DNA from: Acinetobacter genomosp. 15BJ
GTDB taxonomy: Bacteria > Pseudomonadota > Gammaproteobacteria > Pseudomonadales > Moraxellaceae
Reading direction: 5' to 3'
NCBI RefSeq assembly: GCF_000400715.1
Contig: NZ_KE007347.1
Span: 1,657,382 to 1,721,381, forward strand
Length of the DNA stretch: 64,000 nucleotides
Positions 28,400 to 38,058 of the stretch are shown here, piece after piece. A program made the position numbers and the translations under genes. The notes under the pieces are model-generated. The model made no database searches and was not told where the DNA came from. It worked only from the letters and a program-made list of their open reading frames with translations. Within the stretch, counting starts at the first letter, position 1. Each line of letters opens with the position of its first letter.

Positions 28400-29394
28400 T
28401 ATGCGGCTCCTAAAAGTGCATAACGTGTTTCCGTGTTATGTTGTAATTGTTCGGATGGCATTAAAAATGCCCCTTGGCCCAGACCAACTTGATGCCCAGA
28501 ATCTAAACAGATTGGATTGATTTCACGTTTGTCCAAAATCAAACGTACGTCAATAAACAGTGTTGGGCTGCACCATGTCTGGATCAGGTGTTTTAACTTT
28601 TTATTTAAAGGCTGATCAGGCAGGAAAGCTAAATACTGTTCTCGAGATAATGGTCCGATTTGAATCTCGATTTTGCCATCAATTTGCTGAACCGTATCGC
28701 CACAAAAGGTATTCACACCAAGTAGGCTTGGATTGCTGCCACCTAGACTAGTCTTCTGCTCATCAGCCAGATGAAAGGTTTCTTTCACAAATTCTTGGAT
28801 TTGAACCTGTTGATTAAAAACACATGACAATACTGTTTTTAACGCATGCGCGGTATTGTTTTGCCCCTGCATCAAACCAGAAAATTCGGCAAAATACTCA
28901 TCTAGATCTTGTTGTTCATGCTGAGCGCGAATATAGCCATTTAAGGCATGCAGAATGTCCAGATAATGATTGTCTTGTTCAATCTCATAACGTACCGCCA
29001 AGTTATAGGCCAAGCTGGCATCGACATATTTGGCTGTCAGCTTATGATTGAACAGACCTAAAAACGCTTTTATCTCGAGTCGCTGCTGTCGGCTACTTTG
29101 TTTTAATTTATTGGTATAGGTATAAGGCAGCGCCCCTTGTGTTCCTGTGAGTCCTACCACTAGATTGGTTAAATGGACACGCTGATCTTGATAACTGAGT
29201 TCTTCAATCTCAGTCGCAGGGAAACTTAAACTAAATGAGGTGCCAAATTTAAAATCATCTGACCAATCCTGTTTAGGAATAGTTTCAGGCAAATGACGTA
29301 ACAAACGGGTCGATTGAATAAATTCAAATGAACCAGGCTTTTTAAAAACTTGGTCGACTACAGAAGAGTCTTGCCACCAACGTTCTGTACGCAT
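28399..29394 (-). CDS. tssG: T6SS baseplate protein TssG
   Basis: The 331-residue protein begins MRTERWWQDSSVVDQVF and has the SFEFIQSTRLLRHL and GPLSREQYLAFLP segments of TssG. TssG dimers with TssF form the baseplate wedge. Its ATG lies 36 bases inside tssF behind GGAGATATACCA, a clear ribosome site, so the overlap is genuine. Confidence 0.93.
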   Translation of the reverse strand: MRTERWWQDSSVVDQVFKKPGSFEFIQSTRLLRHLPETIPKQDWSDDFKFGTSFSLSFPATEIEELSYQDQRVHLTNLVVGLTGTQGALPYTYTNKLKQSSRQQRLEIKAFLGLFNHKLTAKYVDASLAYNLAVRYEIEQDNHYLDILHALNGYIRAQHEQQDLDEYFAEFSGLMQGQNNTAHALKTVLSCVFNQQVQIQEFVKETFHLADEQKTSLGGSNPSLLGVNTFCGDTVQQIDGKIEIQIGPLSREQYLAFLPDQPLNKKLKHLIQTWCSPTLFIDVRLILDKREINPICLDSGHQVGLGQGAFLMPSEQLQHNTETRYALLGAA

Positions 29395-31166
29395 TGGTAT
29401 ATCTCCTGCTGGTTAAGACTGTCTTTGACGACCACATCAACAAAACTATTAATTTGAACCTTTAAATTAAAAATATGGCTTAATAACTGGCTAAAAATAT
29501 AGAGACTATGTCCACGGAAAACGCTCTTATTCACCGAGAGCTCAGCCTTAACCCCACGAATGAACATCGGAAAAGGTTTTGCATTCATCAATTTATTTGT
29601 AGTTGTAAAGTTGAGCTGTTTCAAAGCATCAATCAATAAAATATTTTCTTTGGAATGCGGTAAGTTATATAAAGCCAAAAGTTCCTTCACATGACTCAGC
29701 GCATCCCCTTTCATTAATGCCAAGGTATTCAGCGAAAGATGTGAAATAATGCGCCATTGCTCGTTGCTGTTTTTATCAAAATGATAAGGCGATGTCGGAC
29801 GCTTTAAAATCAAGGCACGTCTTGCCAAACTACTGTCATTTAAATTTAGAATATTATTGCTCTGACTTAATGCTTCATGTGGCAAATCACCATTAGAACA
29901 CAGCAAACGTGTACTAATAAAATCTGATTTGATTTCATAAGGTTTCAAATGTTTGGAAACAATCGAATACCCCATTTGCATTATTTTCGTCTGTGAAGGT
30001 AGATAACTTAAAGAATAGAAAAACTGCACCTTATCATTGTGATAATGACTCATTGCAAAAAATGGCAATACAGGGAGATGCGTTTGCTCCTGATTGGTCT
30101 TTTCACGCACCATATTCATCTCAAGGATAGAATAGACTTGATACAACTCAGGATGATGCGCATCCGTGACCAATGGATATTGTAGTTGCGTATGTGAGAT
30201 TTTTTGCGGTTCAGCCTGCTTTTCAAACAGATTAATTGCCGGTGTGGTAAATAATTTAAAGTTAGCTATATTGAGCTCGGAATAGTTACGGACCACCGCT
30301 TGATCATTCAAATTGAGTTTGAGATGAATCAAAATTTCAAAGCTGTTCTGCTGCTGTAATAATCCCTTGAAGACACTCAAATCCAAATTTAAGTAATTAA
30401 ACTTCTCAGGAAAGCAAAAATATTCCATCAATAAACGATAGGCATGATGGGTATGCTGATCAACCGGCAATAAACTTTCTTGCTCACTAAAGCCCATTAC
30501 CTCAAAGGGATTGGCAATCTCTAATACCCGCTGCCCTACCCGAATTGCAAAACCCGTATCTTTACGAAAAATACTATCCAAAACTTGCAGTGGAAAATTT
30601 GAAATTGCATCTAAATAGATGGGCAATTTTTCATCTAAAATCCATTGTTGAGCATCATTAAAGATTTCAAATTTCAAACTCAAGGTCGCATTTTGATTCA
30701 AATGCATATGCGTGCTAGGCGAAGTTTGAAACTCCAAATGCGTCAATGCGATCGGTAATAATCGAACCTCATTACTGGTATTAAATTCGCATTGCACGCC
30801 TTTAAAACTGCGTGACTTCAACGCTGTTTTTTGTGGAATCAAATGAGCTGAAGTTAATTGTTTAAGTTTATTAGTATCTTCAAAACTGACTACAGTACAG
30901 GCTGGGAAATGACGTAAATATTGAGGGAACATGACCTCAAATAAAGAATGGGTAAACAGCTCATAGCTATCGGCTAACTTTTTATCAATACGTGCAGCAA
31001 TCAGTGAAAAGGCTTGAATTAAGCGTTCAATATGTGGGTCATCAATCTGTTCTTGGTTGAGCGATAGACGTTGCGCAATCTTCGGATATTTCTGCGCGAA
31101 CTCTCGAGATTGTTGACCGAATACTTGTAGTTGTTTTTCATAATACGGTAAAAGTTGCTCTATCAC
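29358..31166 (-). CDS. tssF: T6SS baseplate protein TssF
   Basis: The 602-residue protein starts at a GTG (31164-31166). The N-terminus LLPYYEKQLQVFGQQSREFA and PHIERLIQAFSLIAARI, DSYELFTHSLFEVMFPQYLR are the hallmark of TssF (VasA/ImpG). It forms the baseplate wedge with TssG and TssE. It follows tssE by 12 bases. Confidence 0.94.
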   Translation of the reverse strand: MIEQLLPYYEKQLQVFGQQSREFAQKYPKIAQRLSLNQEQIDDPHIERLIQAFSLIAARIDKKLADSYELFTHSLFEVMFPQYLRHFPACTVVSFEDTNKLKQLTSAHLIPQKTALKSRSFKGVQCEFNTSNEVRLLPIALTHLEFQTSPSTHMHLNQNATLSLKFEIFNDAQQWILDEKLPIYLDAISNFPLQVLDSIFRKDTGFAIRVGQRVLEIANPFEVMGFSEQESLLPVDQHTHHAYRLLMEYFCFPEKFNYLNLDLSVFKGLLQQQNSFEILIHLKLNLNDQAVVRNYSELNIANFKLFTTPAINLFEKQAEPQKISHTQLQYPLVTDAHHPELYQVYSILEMNMVREKTNQEQTHLPVLPFFAMSHYHNDKVQFFYSLSYLPSQTKIMQMGYSIVSKHLKPYEIKSDFISTRLLCSNGDLPHEALSQSNNILNLNDSSLARRALILKRPTSPYHFDKNSNEQWRIISHLSLNTLALMKGDALSHVKELLALYNLPHSKENILLIDALKQLNFTTTNKLMNAKPFPMFIRGVKAELSVNKSVFRGHSLYIFSQLLSHIFNLKVQINSFVDVVVKDSLNQQEIYQCVQNVGGKTLL

Positions 31167-31178
31167 TGTTCGCTCACA

Positions 31179-31655
31179 CTAAGTTCTGGCAGAAATAACA
31201 TATTGTTGTGTTGTTGGTTTGAGTAAAGCATCGAAAAAAACAGGTTCATAGAGTGGGTGGATATTTAAGTAAGCCTGAATACTTAAACACAGCGATCCCA
31301 TATTATGCCCATCTAATAACATCTCAACTTTGATCTGCCGCAATCTCGGCTCATGCGCTGCAATGGACTGCTCAATCGATTGACAAATTTTATCTCGATC
31401 CAATGGATTGGCCGTCGACAAGCCTACGAAATCGATAATTCCAAACTGCAAAATTGATTTTTTTGCCAGTGGAAATTCATCCATATCTCGATCAAATTGT
31501 GCGATCCGACTATTCAACAAGTCTTCCAAATCACGAGCAACTGACTCTCGTAACTGCTGAATCGACATCCCTCTTAAATAATCTTCTTGCTCTGGTACTA
31601 AACGATCAAATAATGTTGATCTGAATCCGTAAGGATATAGATGATCTAAATTCAT
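31179..31655 (-). CDS. tssE: T6SS gp25-like baseplate protein TssE
   Basis: The 158-residue protein has the gp25 lysozyme-like fold of TssE: SVARDLEDLLNSR with the conserved Glu-Asp region, LQFGIIDFVGLS, and IEQSIAAHEPRLRQIKVEM. It initiates sheath assembly on the baseplate. A terminator-like hairpin separates it from the strongly needed hcp gene upstream. Confidence 0.92.
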   Translation of the reverse strand: MNLDHLYPYGFRSTLFDRLVPEQEDYLRGMSIQQLRESVARDLEDLLNSRIAQFDRDMDEFPLAKKSILQFGIIDFVGLSTANPLDRDKICQSIEQSIAAHEPRLRQIKVEMLLDGHNMGSLCLSIQAYLNIHPLYEPVFFDALLKPTTQQYVISART

Positions 31656-31680
31656 TTTTATAAGAACAGCATCTTGGAAA

Positions 31681-31714
31681 AATAGAGGCTAATAGGCAAC
31701 TATTAACCTCTATT
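31681..31714 (-). terminator. Intercistronic terminator/attenuator between hcp and tssE
   Basis: On the minus strand AATAGAGG-TTAATAG pairs with CTATTAG-CCTCTATT around a short loop and is followed by five T, 18 bases after the hcp stop. It probably stops part of the transcripts so that hcp is made in excess of baseplate proteins, or it protects the hcp mRNA 3' end. Confidence 0.7.
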
Positions 31715-31732
31715 AGAAAATCACGATACTGA

Positions 31733-32236
31733 TTACGCAGCGTATGAAGCTGTGTTATTAGAAAGTGACCATTTCTTAGTAACAGCACCTTTCGCAGTAC
31801 CGTTAATGTCTTGTTGGTTATAAGTCCACTCAACAGCAGCGTATTTCAAACCAAATGTTTCTGTCGGAACACCTTCTTCGTTTACAGTCGGTGTTACGCT
31901 AGAAACAAGAACGTGTTTCAATTTGATTTGTAAGTACTTGATACGCTTATCACCATTTGCACGGTAGTAATCGATCTGTACTTCATCAAATGTATAACCT
32001 GCAGAACAAGCTTCCCAAAGTTTAGGACTAGTTGCATCCAAATCTTTAACGAAGATCATGTCTGAGTGCTCAACACGTTCAGCTGTATGGCCACCTACGC
32101 TACTTGAAGTCGCAGATTTAGGTTGACGAATGTTATGAGACCAAGAGTTAACTTCTAGCCAACCTTTGTGTTCAGAATCGCGAGATTCTCCGTCTACCTT
32201 GTACTTACCACGAAACTCAACATATATATCTTTCAT
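31733..32236 (-). CDS. hcp: T6SS inner tube protein Hcp
   Basis: The 167-residue protein is a typical Hcp: MKDIYVEFRGKYKVDGESRD, HKGWLEVNSWSHNIRQP, and the ring-forming beta barrel with LKHVLVSSVTP near the C-terminus. Hexamers stack into the ejected tube. AGAGGTAA precedes the ATG, a good ribosome site, consistent with high expression. It has no effector extension. Confidence 0.96.
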   Translation of the reverse strand: MKDIYVEFRGKYKVDGESRDSEHKGWLEVNSWSHNIRQPKSATSSSVGGHTAERVEHSDMIFVKDLDATSPKLWEACSAGYTFDEVQIDYYRANGDKRIKYLQIKLKHVLVSSVTPTVNEEGVPTETFGLKYAAVEWTYNQQDINGTAKGAVTKKWSLSNNTASYAA

Positions 32237-32287
32237 TTAAAAATTACCTCTATTTTATTTAAAGTTATTATCTAGCTGATCTCATTG

Positions 32288-33769
32288 TTAATTTGAGGAC
32301 TGAGGTAGTTCAGTCACGAGTCGTAAAGAAACAGACAACTCATCCAGCTGGAAATGTGGTCTTAAGAAAACCACAGACTTGTAGTGACCCGGTTGAGCTG
32401 GATCTTCTACAACTTTTACAGATGCCTCGCGAAGCGGATATTGTGCTTTTGCTTCTTGAGATGCACCATCATCTAGCAAGACATATTGCGAGAGCCATTC
32501 ATTTAAAAACGCTTCGACATTGCCTGCAGATGCAAAACTTCCCACTTTGTCACGCATCATTGCTTTTAAGTAATGTGCAATGCGCGATACCGCCATGATG
32601 TATTGGATTTGGCTAGAAAGTGCAGAGTTTGCATTCGCCGTATCACTGTCATATTTCTTTGGTTTTTGAGCAGACTGCGCACCAAAGAAGGCTGCGTAAT
32701 CTGTGTTTTTGCAGTGAACCAATGGAATAAAGCCAAGGTCGCTGAGTTCTTTTTCACGACGGTCTGTAATGGCAATTTCGGTCGGGCATTTAAATACCAC
32801 TTCACCATCTGAGGTTTTAAAGGTGTGTACTGGCAAACCTTCAACTAAACCACCACCCTCAACACCACGAATCGCAGCACACCAACCATGCATATCAAAG
32901 GCATTGGTTAAACGTGTTCCGAACGCATAAGCCGCATTCATCCACAAATAATCATCATGATTTTCACCAGAAACATCTTCAACGAAGTTAAACCCTTCAG
33001 TTGCAGTGCCTTCTTTCGGATGATATGGCAGGCGACCTAAAACGTGTGGCATGGTCAATGCGACATAACGAGAATCTTCGCTATCACGGAAAGAACGCCA
33101 TTGCACGTATTCAGCTGTTTCAAAGATTTTTGAAACATCACGTGGACGATCAATATCGGTGAATGATTCAAGACCAAGAATGCTTGGGCTTGCTGCTGAA
33201 ACAAATGGCGCGTGTGCTGCTGCAGCAACATGAGAAATTTGTTCCAATAAATACATATCTGACGGTGTACGATCAAATTCGAAATCGCCGATCAGTGCTG
33301 CATAAGGCGCACCACCAAATGAGCCATATTCTTCTTCATAAATCTTTTTGAACAAGGTACTTTGATCGAAGTCTGTTGCACCTTGAAAGTCTTTCACTAA
33401 CTCTTTTTTCGTCGTATTCAACATACGAATTTTAATCATCGAGTTAGACGGTGTCTCTTGGCAAAAATAGTAAAGGCCGCGCCACGTCGATTCGATTGTT
33501 TGGAATTGCTCATGATGCATAATCTCGCTCAATTGATTCGAAATTAAGGCATCAATTTCCGCAATACGCTTATCAATAGACAAAGTCATATTTTCAGAAA
33601 CAGTAATTGTTCCTGCCATGACTTCTTTAGCCAATTCGCCAATTAAGCTTTTTGCACGAACATGCTCATCGTCATTACGGGCAATACGGCTTTGTTCAAC
33701 AATTGAATCCAACAAATTTGCTGATTCAGCTTCAACACTCGCTGCAGCGGCTGCTTGTAAATTACTCAT
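32288..33769 (-). CDS. tssC: T6SS sheath large subunit TssC (VipB)
   Basis: The ATG at 33769 (MSNLQAAAAASVEAES) gives 493 residues and overlaps the tssB stop as ATGAGTAA. Conserved TssC segments include STWRGLYYFCQETPSN, AALIGDFEFDRTPSDM, GRLPYHPKEG and the C-terminal KSVVFLRPHFQLDELSVSLRLV (as FLRPHFQLDELS). It forms the contractile sheath with TssB. Confidence 0.96.
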   Translation of the reverse strand: MSNLQAAAAASVEAESANLLDSIVEQSRIARNDDEHVRAKSLIGELAKEVMAGTITVSENMTLSIDKRIAEIDALISNQLSEIMHHEQFQTIESTWRGLYYFCQETPSNSMIKIRMLNTTKKELVKDFQGATDFDQSTLFKKIYEEEYGSFGGAPYAALIGDFEFDRTPSDMYLLEQISHVAAAAHAPFVSAASPSILGLESFTDIDRPRDVSKIFETAEYVQWRSFRDSEDSRYVALTMPHVLGRLPYHPKEGTATEGFNFVEDVSGENHDDYLWMNAAYAFGTRLTNAFDMHGWCAAIRGVEGGGLVEGLPVHTFKTSDGEVVFKCPTEIAITDRREKELSDLGFIPLVHCKNTDYAAFFGAQSAQKPKKYDSDTANANSALSSQIQYIMAVSRIAHYLKAMMRDKVGSFASAGNVEAFLNEWLSQYVLLDDGASQEAKAQYPLREASVKVVEDPAQPGHYKSVVFLRPHFQLDELSVSLRLVTELPQSSN

Positions 33770-34265
33770 TTTCAGCCTCCGCACTTAACTGACGAATCTG
33801 ATCTGTATTTTTCAACACTTCATCCAGCAAGTCTTCCAAACGCTCACTGTTTGAAATTTTGTTACGTAAATCAGTTAAACGCTCACGTGCTGCAACCAGC
33901 TTACGCAATGGGTCAACCTGTTGAACCACTTGTTCTGGACGGAAGTCTTCCATCGAGTTAAAAGTAAGGTCAACCGACATGCGACCACCTTCTTCCGTCA
34001 ACGTATTTTCAACTTGGAAAGCAGCACGTGGCGCTAAAGATTCCATGACTTCATCAATATTATCTAAATCAACATTGATAAATTTTTTGTCTTTTAACTT
34101 GGTCTTTTCTAGCTCTGATGCAGCGGAGAAATCCCCCATCACACCCACAACAAAAGGGAGTTCTTTTGATTCTTTACCATCACCAACTTCGACATCATAT
34201 GTCAGTTGTACACGAGGGGGACGTATGCGTTGCAGTTTCTTCTGTACGCTTTCTCTCTTTGCCAT
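33762..34265 (-). CDS. tssB: T6SS sheath small subunit TssB (VipA)
   Basis: The 167-residue protein matches TssB: SVQKKLQRIRPPRVQLTYDV, LPFVVGVMGDFSA and FNSMEDFRPEQVVQQVDPL. It interlocks with TssC to form the sheath. It follows the asaA-like gene by 19 bases and overlaps tssC by eight. Confidence 0.96.
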   Translation of the reverse strand: MAKRESVQKKLQRIRPPRVQLTYDVEVGDGKESKELPFVVGVMGDFSAASELEKTKLKDKKFINVDLDNIDEVMESLAPRAAFQVENTLTEEGGRMSVDLTFNSMEDFRPEQVVQQVDPLRKLVAARERLTDLRNKISNSERLEDLLDEVLKNTDQIRQLSAEAENE

Positions 34266-34284
34266 AACTTTTCACCCTTGATTA

Positions 34285-35007
34285 TTATTTCAACGAATCG
34301 AATGGATTCGAACCTGCCTTTTGAGCAGTATTTGGTTGTTTCGTCACTGTTGGCGTTACAGCCGTTTGACGTTTTACCGGTGCAACTGTTTGAGTAACAG
34401 TACTACGTGTTGGTTGAGTTGTACGTACTTTTCTGTTCGTCGTACGTCGAGTTGTGTTATTGGTCGACGTATTTCTCATCTCATTTTTTACTGACTCATC
34501 GGTGATCGCCTTGCTCGTTGAGGTGTCTGGAGCAGGTAAGGCAACACGGATGCTGTCACTGAGCTGTTTTGCTGGTGGATAAGTGAGTTCATTACTCAAA
34601 TAGCGCATTTCACTTGAGCGCATATGTTGCAATGCTTCATTGGCAATTTGAACACTGGCTAAAAAAGTAACATCCGTTAAAGTAGCACCGCGTACATTTT
34701 GCTCTTGTAACTGCGTTGCCAGTTTTAAAGCATTCATCGGTTGCTTTAATTCATACATACGCATCGCTGCTTGAGCCAATAAATCGTTTACACGCGAAGC
34801 ATTATCTTTGTCACAAACTTGTTGATAAATATCTAATAAAGCATGATCCGTTTGGTTTACTGCCAACGGGTTCTGTTTTAGACATTTACTTTTTAACTTA
34901 ATTGGTTTTATTTCTTTATCATCAGCAAAAGCTGAATTACCGATTAAACCGGCTGTTATACAAAGAATTGATATTACAATACCTTTTTTCAAAATATGCC
35001 TCGTCAT
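34285..35007 (-). CDS. asaA: Periplasmic T6SS-associated protein, AsaA/TslA-like
   Basis: The 240-residue protein begins with a signal peptide (ILKKGIVISILCITAGLIG to AFA near residue 28). A helical domain of about 130 residues follows, including LAQAAMRMYELKQPMNALK, and then a basic Thr/Arg/Pro-rich tail that looks disordered. It is the first gene of the minus arm, just before tssB. In Acinetobacter the gene at this place encodes a periplasmic protein reported to contact TssM and help position T6SS assembly (AsaA, also TslA); I assign it by position and architecture from memory. It may replace the missing TssJ function in part. Confidence 0.75.
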   Translation of the reverse strand: MTRHILKKGIVISILCITAGLIGNSAFADDKEIKPIKLKSKCLKQNPLAVNQTDHALLDIYQQVCDKDNASRVNDLLAQAAMRMYELKQPMNALKLATQLQEQNVRGATLTDVTFLASVQIANEALQHMRSSEMRYLSNELTYPPAKQLSDSIRVALPAPDTSTSKAITDESVKNEMRNTSTNNTTRRTTNRKVRTTQPTRSTVTQTVAPVKRQTAVTPTVTKQPNTAQKAGSNPFDSLK

Positions 35008-35366
35008 TATTTAACTTATAATTGAAGAGCTGACAATTATTGTTAAAAAACCCTCTTACTCGTCAATTTTTGTACATTTACATCATTTCCGCGAATTTAA
35101 CAAAAAAAACACATACAAAGTCAATACTAGTTACGTTTATTAACATTATTAAATTTTCATGACAGACATTCCTGTAAAAAAAAATTTAAAACTGGTGCAT
35201 TTTTTGTTTAAAAGTGACATTTTTTGTTGTAGAATAATCTGTATACTCGAGCAGAGTTATGTTAAGTTTTTGATTTTATTCAAAAAATATTTCTAGCAAA
35301 AACAACCATACCAAGTTAGAAGTTAGTAAATAGAGCTTGGTATTTAAAAATTATTGTGAGTAATAA
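35008..35366. promoter_or_regulatory. Divergent T6SS control region
   Basis: This very AT-rich 359-base gap separates the two T6SS arms. A plausible promoter for clpV is TTTAAA (35207-35212), 17 bases, TAGAAT (35230-35235). The 10-mer ATTTTTTGTT occurs twice near it, 20 bases apart. No gene is seen. AT-rich tracts could bind H-NS-like silencers, but that is inference. Confidence 0.4.
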
Positions 35367-38033
35367 ATGAGTAACTTAAAAGTTTTAATTACAAAACTAT
35401 CAGCTCCTACTCGTACTGCATTAGAAAAGTCTGCAAACTATTGTATTAACCAATTGAATTATGAAATTGAGATTGAACATCTATTCGTTGAATTATTAAA
35501 TCAAAACATAGTCAATGATTTACACATTTTATTAAAAAAAAATAATATCTCTGCTGATGCCTTAATTACTGATTTAAAAGAAACCATTGCTTCTTTGCCT
35601 AAAGGTAATACCCGTACACCCATCTTTGCAAAATCAATCATTCGGTTATTTGAACAAGCGTGGTTACTCGCTTCTGCAGAACAAACACCTTTAATACGTA
35701 GTAGTCATTTATTGATTGCATTGTTAACTGCACCCGATTTACAACAAATTGCATTTAGAGCATCAAGTTTATTTGAGCGTTTTCCAATCGACACGATGAA
35801 ACATAAGTTTCTCGATATTTGTGAAAAAAGTAGCGAACAACCACAAATAGAAAACACCATTAACAGCGCTGAACAAATAACAAATACTGAATCCACAGTC
35901 ACTGCAGCAAAAACACCTGCCCTTGATCAATACACGATTAATCTGACTGAAAAAGCGAAGCAAGGGGGTATTGACCCTGTTATTGGTCGTGAGTTTGAAA
36001 TCCGGCTCATGCTCGATATCTTGATGCGTCGTCGTCAAAACAATCCAATTTTGACAGGTGAGCCTGGAGTCGGTAAAACAGCAGTTGTAGAAGGCCTCGC
36101 TTTAAAAATTGCACATGGCTTAGTGCCAGAAGCACTCAAAAATGTACAACTGCATGTTTTAGACATGGGTCTGTTACAGGCGGGTGCAAGCGTTAAAGGT
36201 GAGTTTGAAAATCGTTTAAAACAAGTGATTCAAGAAGTTCAAGCCTCTGCTCACCCAATCATCTTATTTATTGATGAAGCACATACCATGATTGGTGCTG
36301 GTGGGCAAGCTGGACAAAATGATGCCGCAAACTTACTCAAGCCAGCATTAGCACGTGGTGAATTAAGAACCATTGCTGCAACAACTTGGGCTGAATACAA
36401 ACAATACTTTGAAAAAGATGCAGCCCTCAGCCGTCGCTTTCAGGTGGTCAAAGTTGAAGAACCAAGCGAAGAAGTGGCGATTGATATGTTACGCGCCATG
36501 ATTCCGGTGATGCAAAGTCACTTCAATTTACATATTGAAGATCAAGCCATTATTACCGCAGTTCAAGCCTCTCATCGCTATATCAGTGGTCGCCAACTCC
36601 CAGATAAAGCAGTGAGTGTACTCGATACAGCTTCTGCCCGTGTTGCTTTAACTCAGAATGCACAACCTGTGATTCTGGATCAACTCAAAGCACAACAACA
36701 TAATCTTAAATTAGAACATCAAATTATTACCCACGAACATCAACAGTTCCCGATCCATCATGAACGGTTAGATGATCTTAATCAGCAACTTGCAAACTTA
36801 GACAAAGAAATTCAAGACACTGAAACTAAATGGCAGCAAGAATTAGCACTGGTTAAACAAATCCAGCAATTGAATGCACATACAGAACAGGACAATAAGA
36901 CACAAATTGCTTCACTAAGAGCGGATTTAGCACAATTACAAGGTCAAACACCTTTAGTATTTGAACGTGTCAATGCACAAATCATCAATGAAATCATTTC
37001 AGATTGGACCGGTATTCCAGTTGGGAAAATGGTGAATGATGAAATCAAACAAATTCTAAGCCTTGAGGACAAGCTTGGCGAACGCGTCATGGGTCAAGAT
37101 TATGCGCTTACTCAATTGGTACAAGGCATTAAAACCTCTAAAGCAAAATTACAAGATCCTAATAAGCCACAAGGTGTATTCCTATTGATTGGCCCAAGTG
37201 GTGTGGGTAAAACTGAAACTGCCCTTGCTCTCGCCAATGAGCTGTATGGCGGTGAACAGCATCTCATCACCATCAATATGTCTGAATATCAGGAAGCGCA
37301 TACAGTTTCATCGTTAAAGGGTGCCCCTCCTGGCTATGTTGGCTATGGTCAAGGTGGTGTTCTCACCGAAGCCGTTCGTCGCAATCCTTATAGTGTCGTG
37401 CTATTAGATGAAATTGAAAAAGCACATAGTGATGTTCAAGAATTATTCTACCAAGTCTTCGACAAGGGAATGCTTGAAGATGGTGAAGGTCGTGTGATTG
37501 ACTTTAAAAACACGACGATCATCCTGACCTCAAATACAGGCTCAAGTGCAATTATGCAGGCATGCTTAAATCAACCTGTAGAAGAATGGCCACATGCCGA
37601 AGACTTAATCGAACATCTAAAACCAAGTTTATATAAACAATTTAAACCAGCCTTTATTGGTCGTATGCGTATCGTGCCTTACTTCCCACTGCATGATGAG
37701 CTATTGGTTCGGATTATCAAACACAAGCTTGGGAAAATTGTTGATCGTATTGAAAAGCAGTATGCAACTAAGGTTCAGTATTCTGATGATTTAATCGAGT
37801 TGCTGTTAAGCCGTTGTACTGAAGTTGATAGTGGCGCACGAAATGTGGATAACATCCTCAACTCAACCGTCCTTCCTGCTTTGGCAACTGAAATTTTAGT
37901 GGCTTTAGCTGAACATAAGTTACCGAAACTGATGGTGATTGATACCAAAGATGATGAAATTACTTATCAGTTAGATCCAGCTGAGAAAGTAACCAAGAAA
38001 CGTTCGAGTAAAAAAACCAAAGCTGAAGTGTAA
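35367..38033 (+). CDS. clpV: T6SS AAA+ ATPase ClpV (TssH)
   Basis: The 888-residue protein has an N-terminal Clp domain, a first AAA+ domain with Walker A GEPGVGKTA and LFIDEAHTMIGAGG, a coiled-coil middle region (about 450-530) and a second AAA+ domain with GPSGVGKTE and VVLLDEIEKAH. It disassembles contracted TssB/C sheaths for reuse. Length and neighbours distinguish it from ClpB. It heads the plus-strand T6SS arm and has a short Lys-rich tail. Confidence 0.95.
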   Translation: MSNLKVLITKLSAPTRTALEKSANYCINQLNYEIEIEHLFVELLNQNIVNDLHILLKKNNISADALITDLKETIASLPKGNTRTPIFAKSIIRLFEQAWLLASAEQTPLIRSSHLLIALLTAPDLQQIAFRASSLFERFPIDTMKHKFLDICEKSSEQPQIENTINSAEQITNTESTVTAAKTPALDQYTINLTEKAKQGGIDPVIGREFEIRLMLDILMRRRQNNPILTGEPGVGKTAVVEGLALKIAHGLVPEALKNVQLHVLDMGLLQAGASVKGEFENRLKQVIQEVQASAHPIILFIDEAHTMIGAGGQAGQNDAANLLKPALARGELRTIAATTWAEYKQYFEKDAALSRRFQVVKVEEPSEEVAIDMLRAMIPVMQSHFNLHIEDQAIITAVQASHRYISGRQLPDKAVSVLDTASARVALTQNAQPVILDQLKAQQHNLKLEHQIITHEHQQFPIHHERLDDLNQQLANLDKEIQDTETKWQQELALVKQIQQLNAHTEQDNKTQIASLRADLAQLQGQTPLVFERVNAQIINEIISDWTGIPVGKMVNDEIKQILSLEDKLGERVMGQDYALTQLVQGIKTSKAKLQDPNKPQGVFLLIGPSGVGKTETALALANELYGGEQHLITINMSEYQEAHTVSSLKGAPPGYVGYGQGGVLTEAVRRNPYSVVLLDEIEKAHSDVQELFYQVFDKGMLEDGEGRVIDFKNTTIILTSNTGSSAIMQACLNQPVEEWPHAEDLIEHLKPSLYKQFKPAFIGRMRIVPYFPLHDELLVRIIKHKLGKIVDRIEKQYATKVQYSDDLIELLLSRCTEVDSGARNVDNILNSTVLPALATEILVALAEHKLPKLMVIDTKDDEITYQLDPAEKVTKKRSSKKTKAEV

Positions 38034-38058
38034 ATTTTAAGATTGAGCCAAATTTGTG

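Noticed and set aside
32566..32844. 92-codon frame inside tssC in another frame
   Set aside because: It overlaps a highly conserved sheath gene completely and lacks any start signal.
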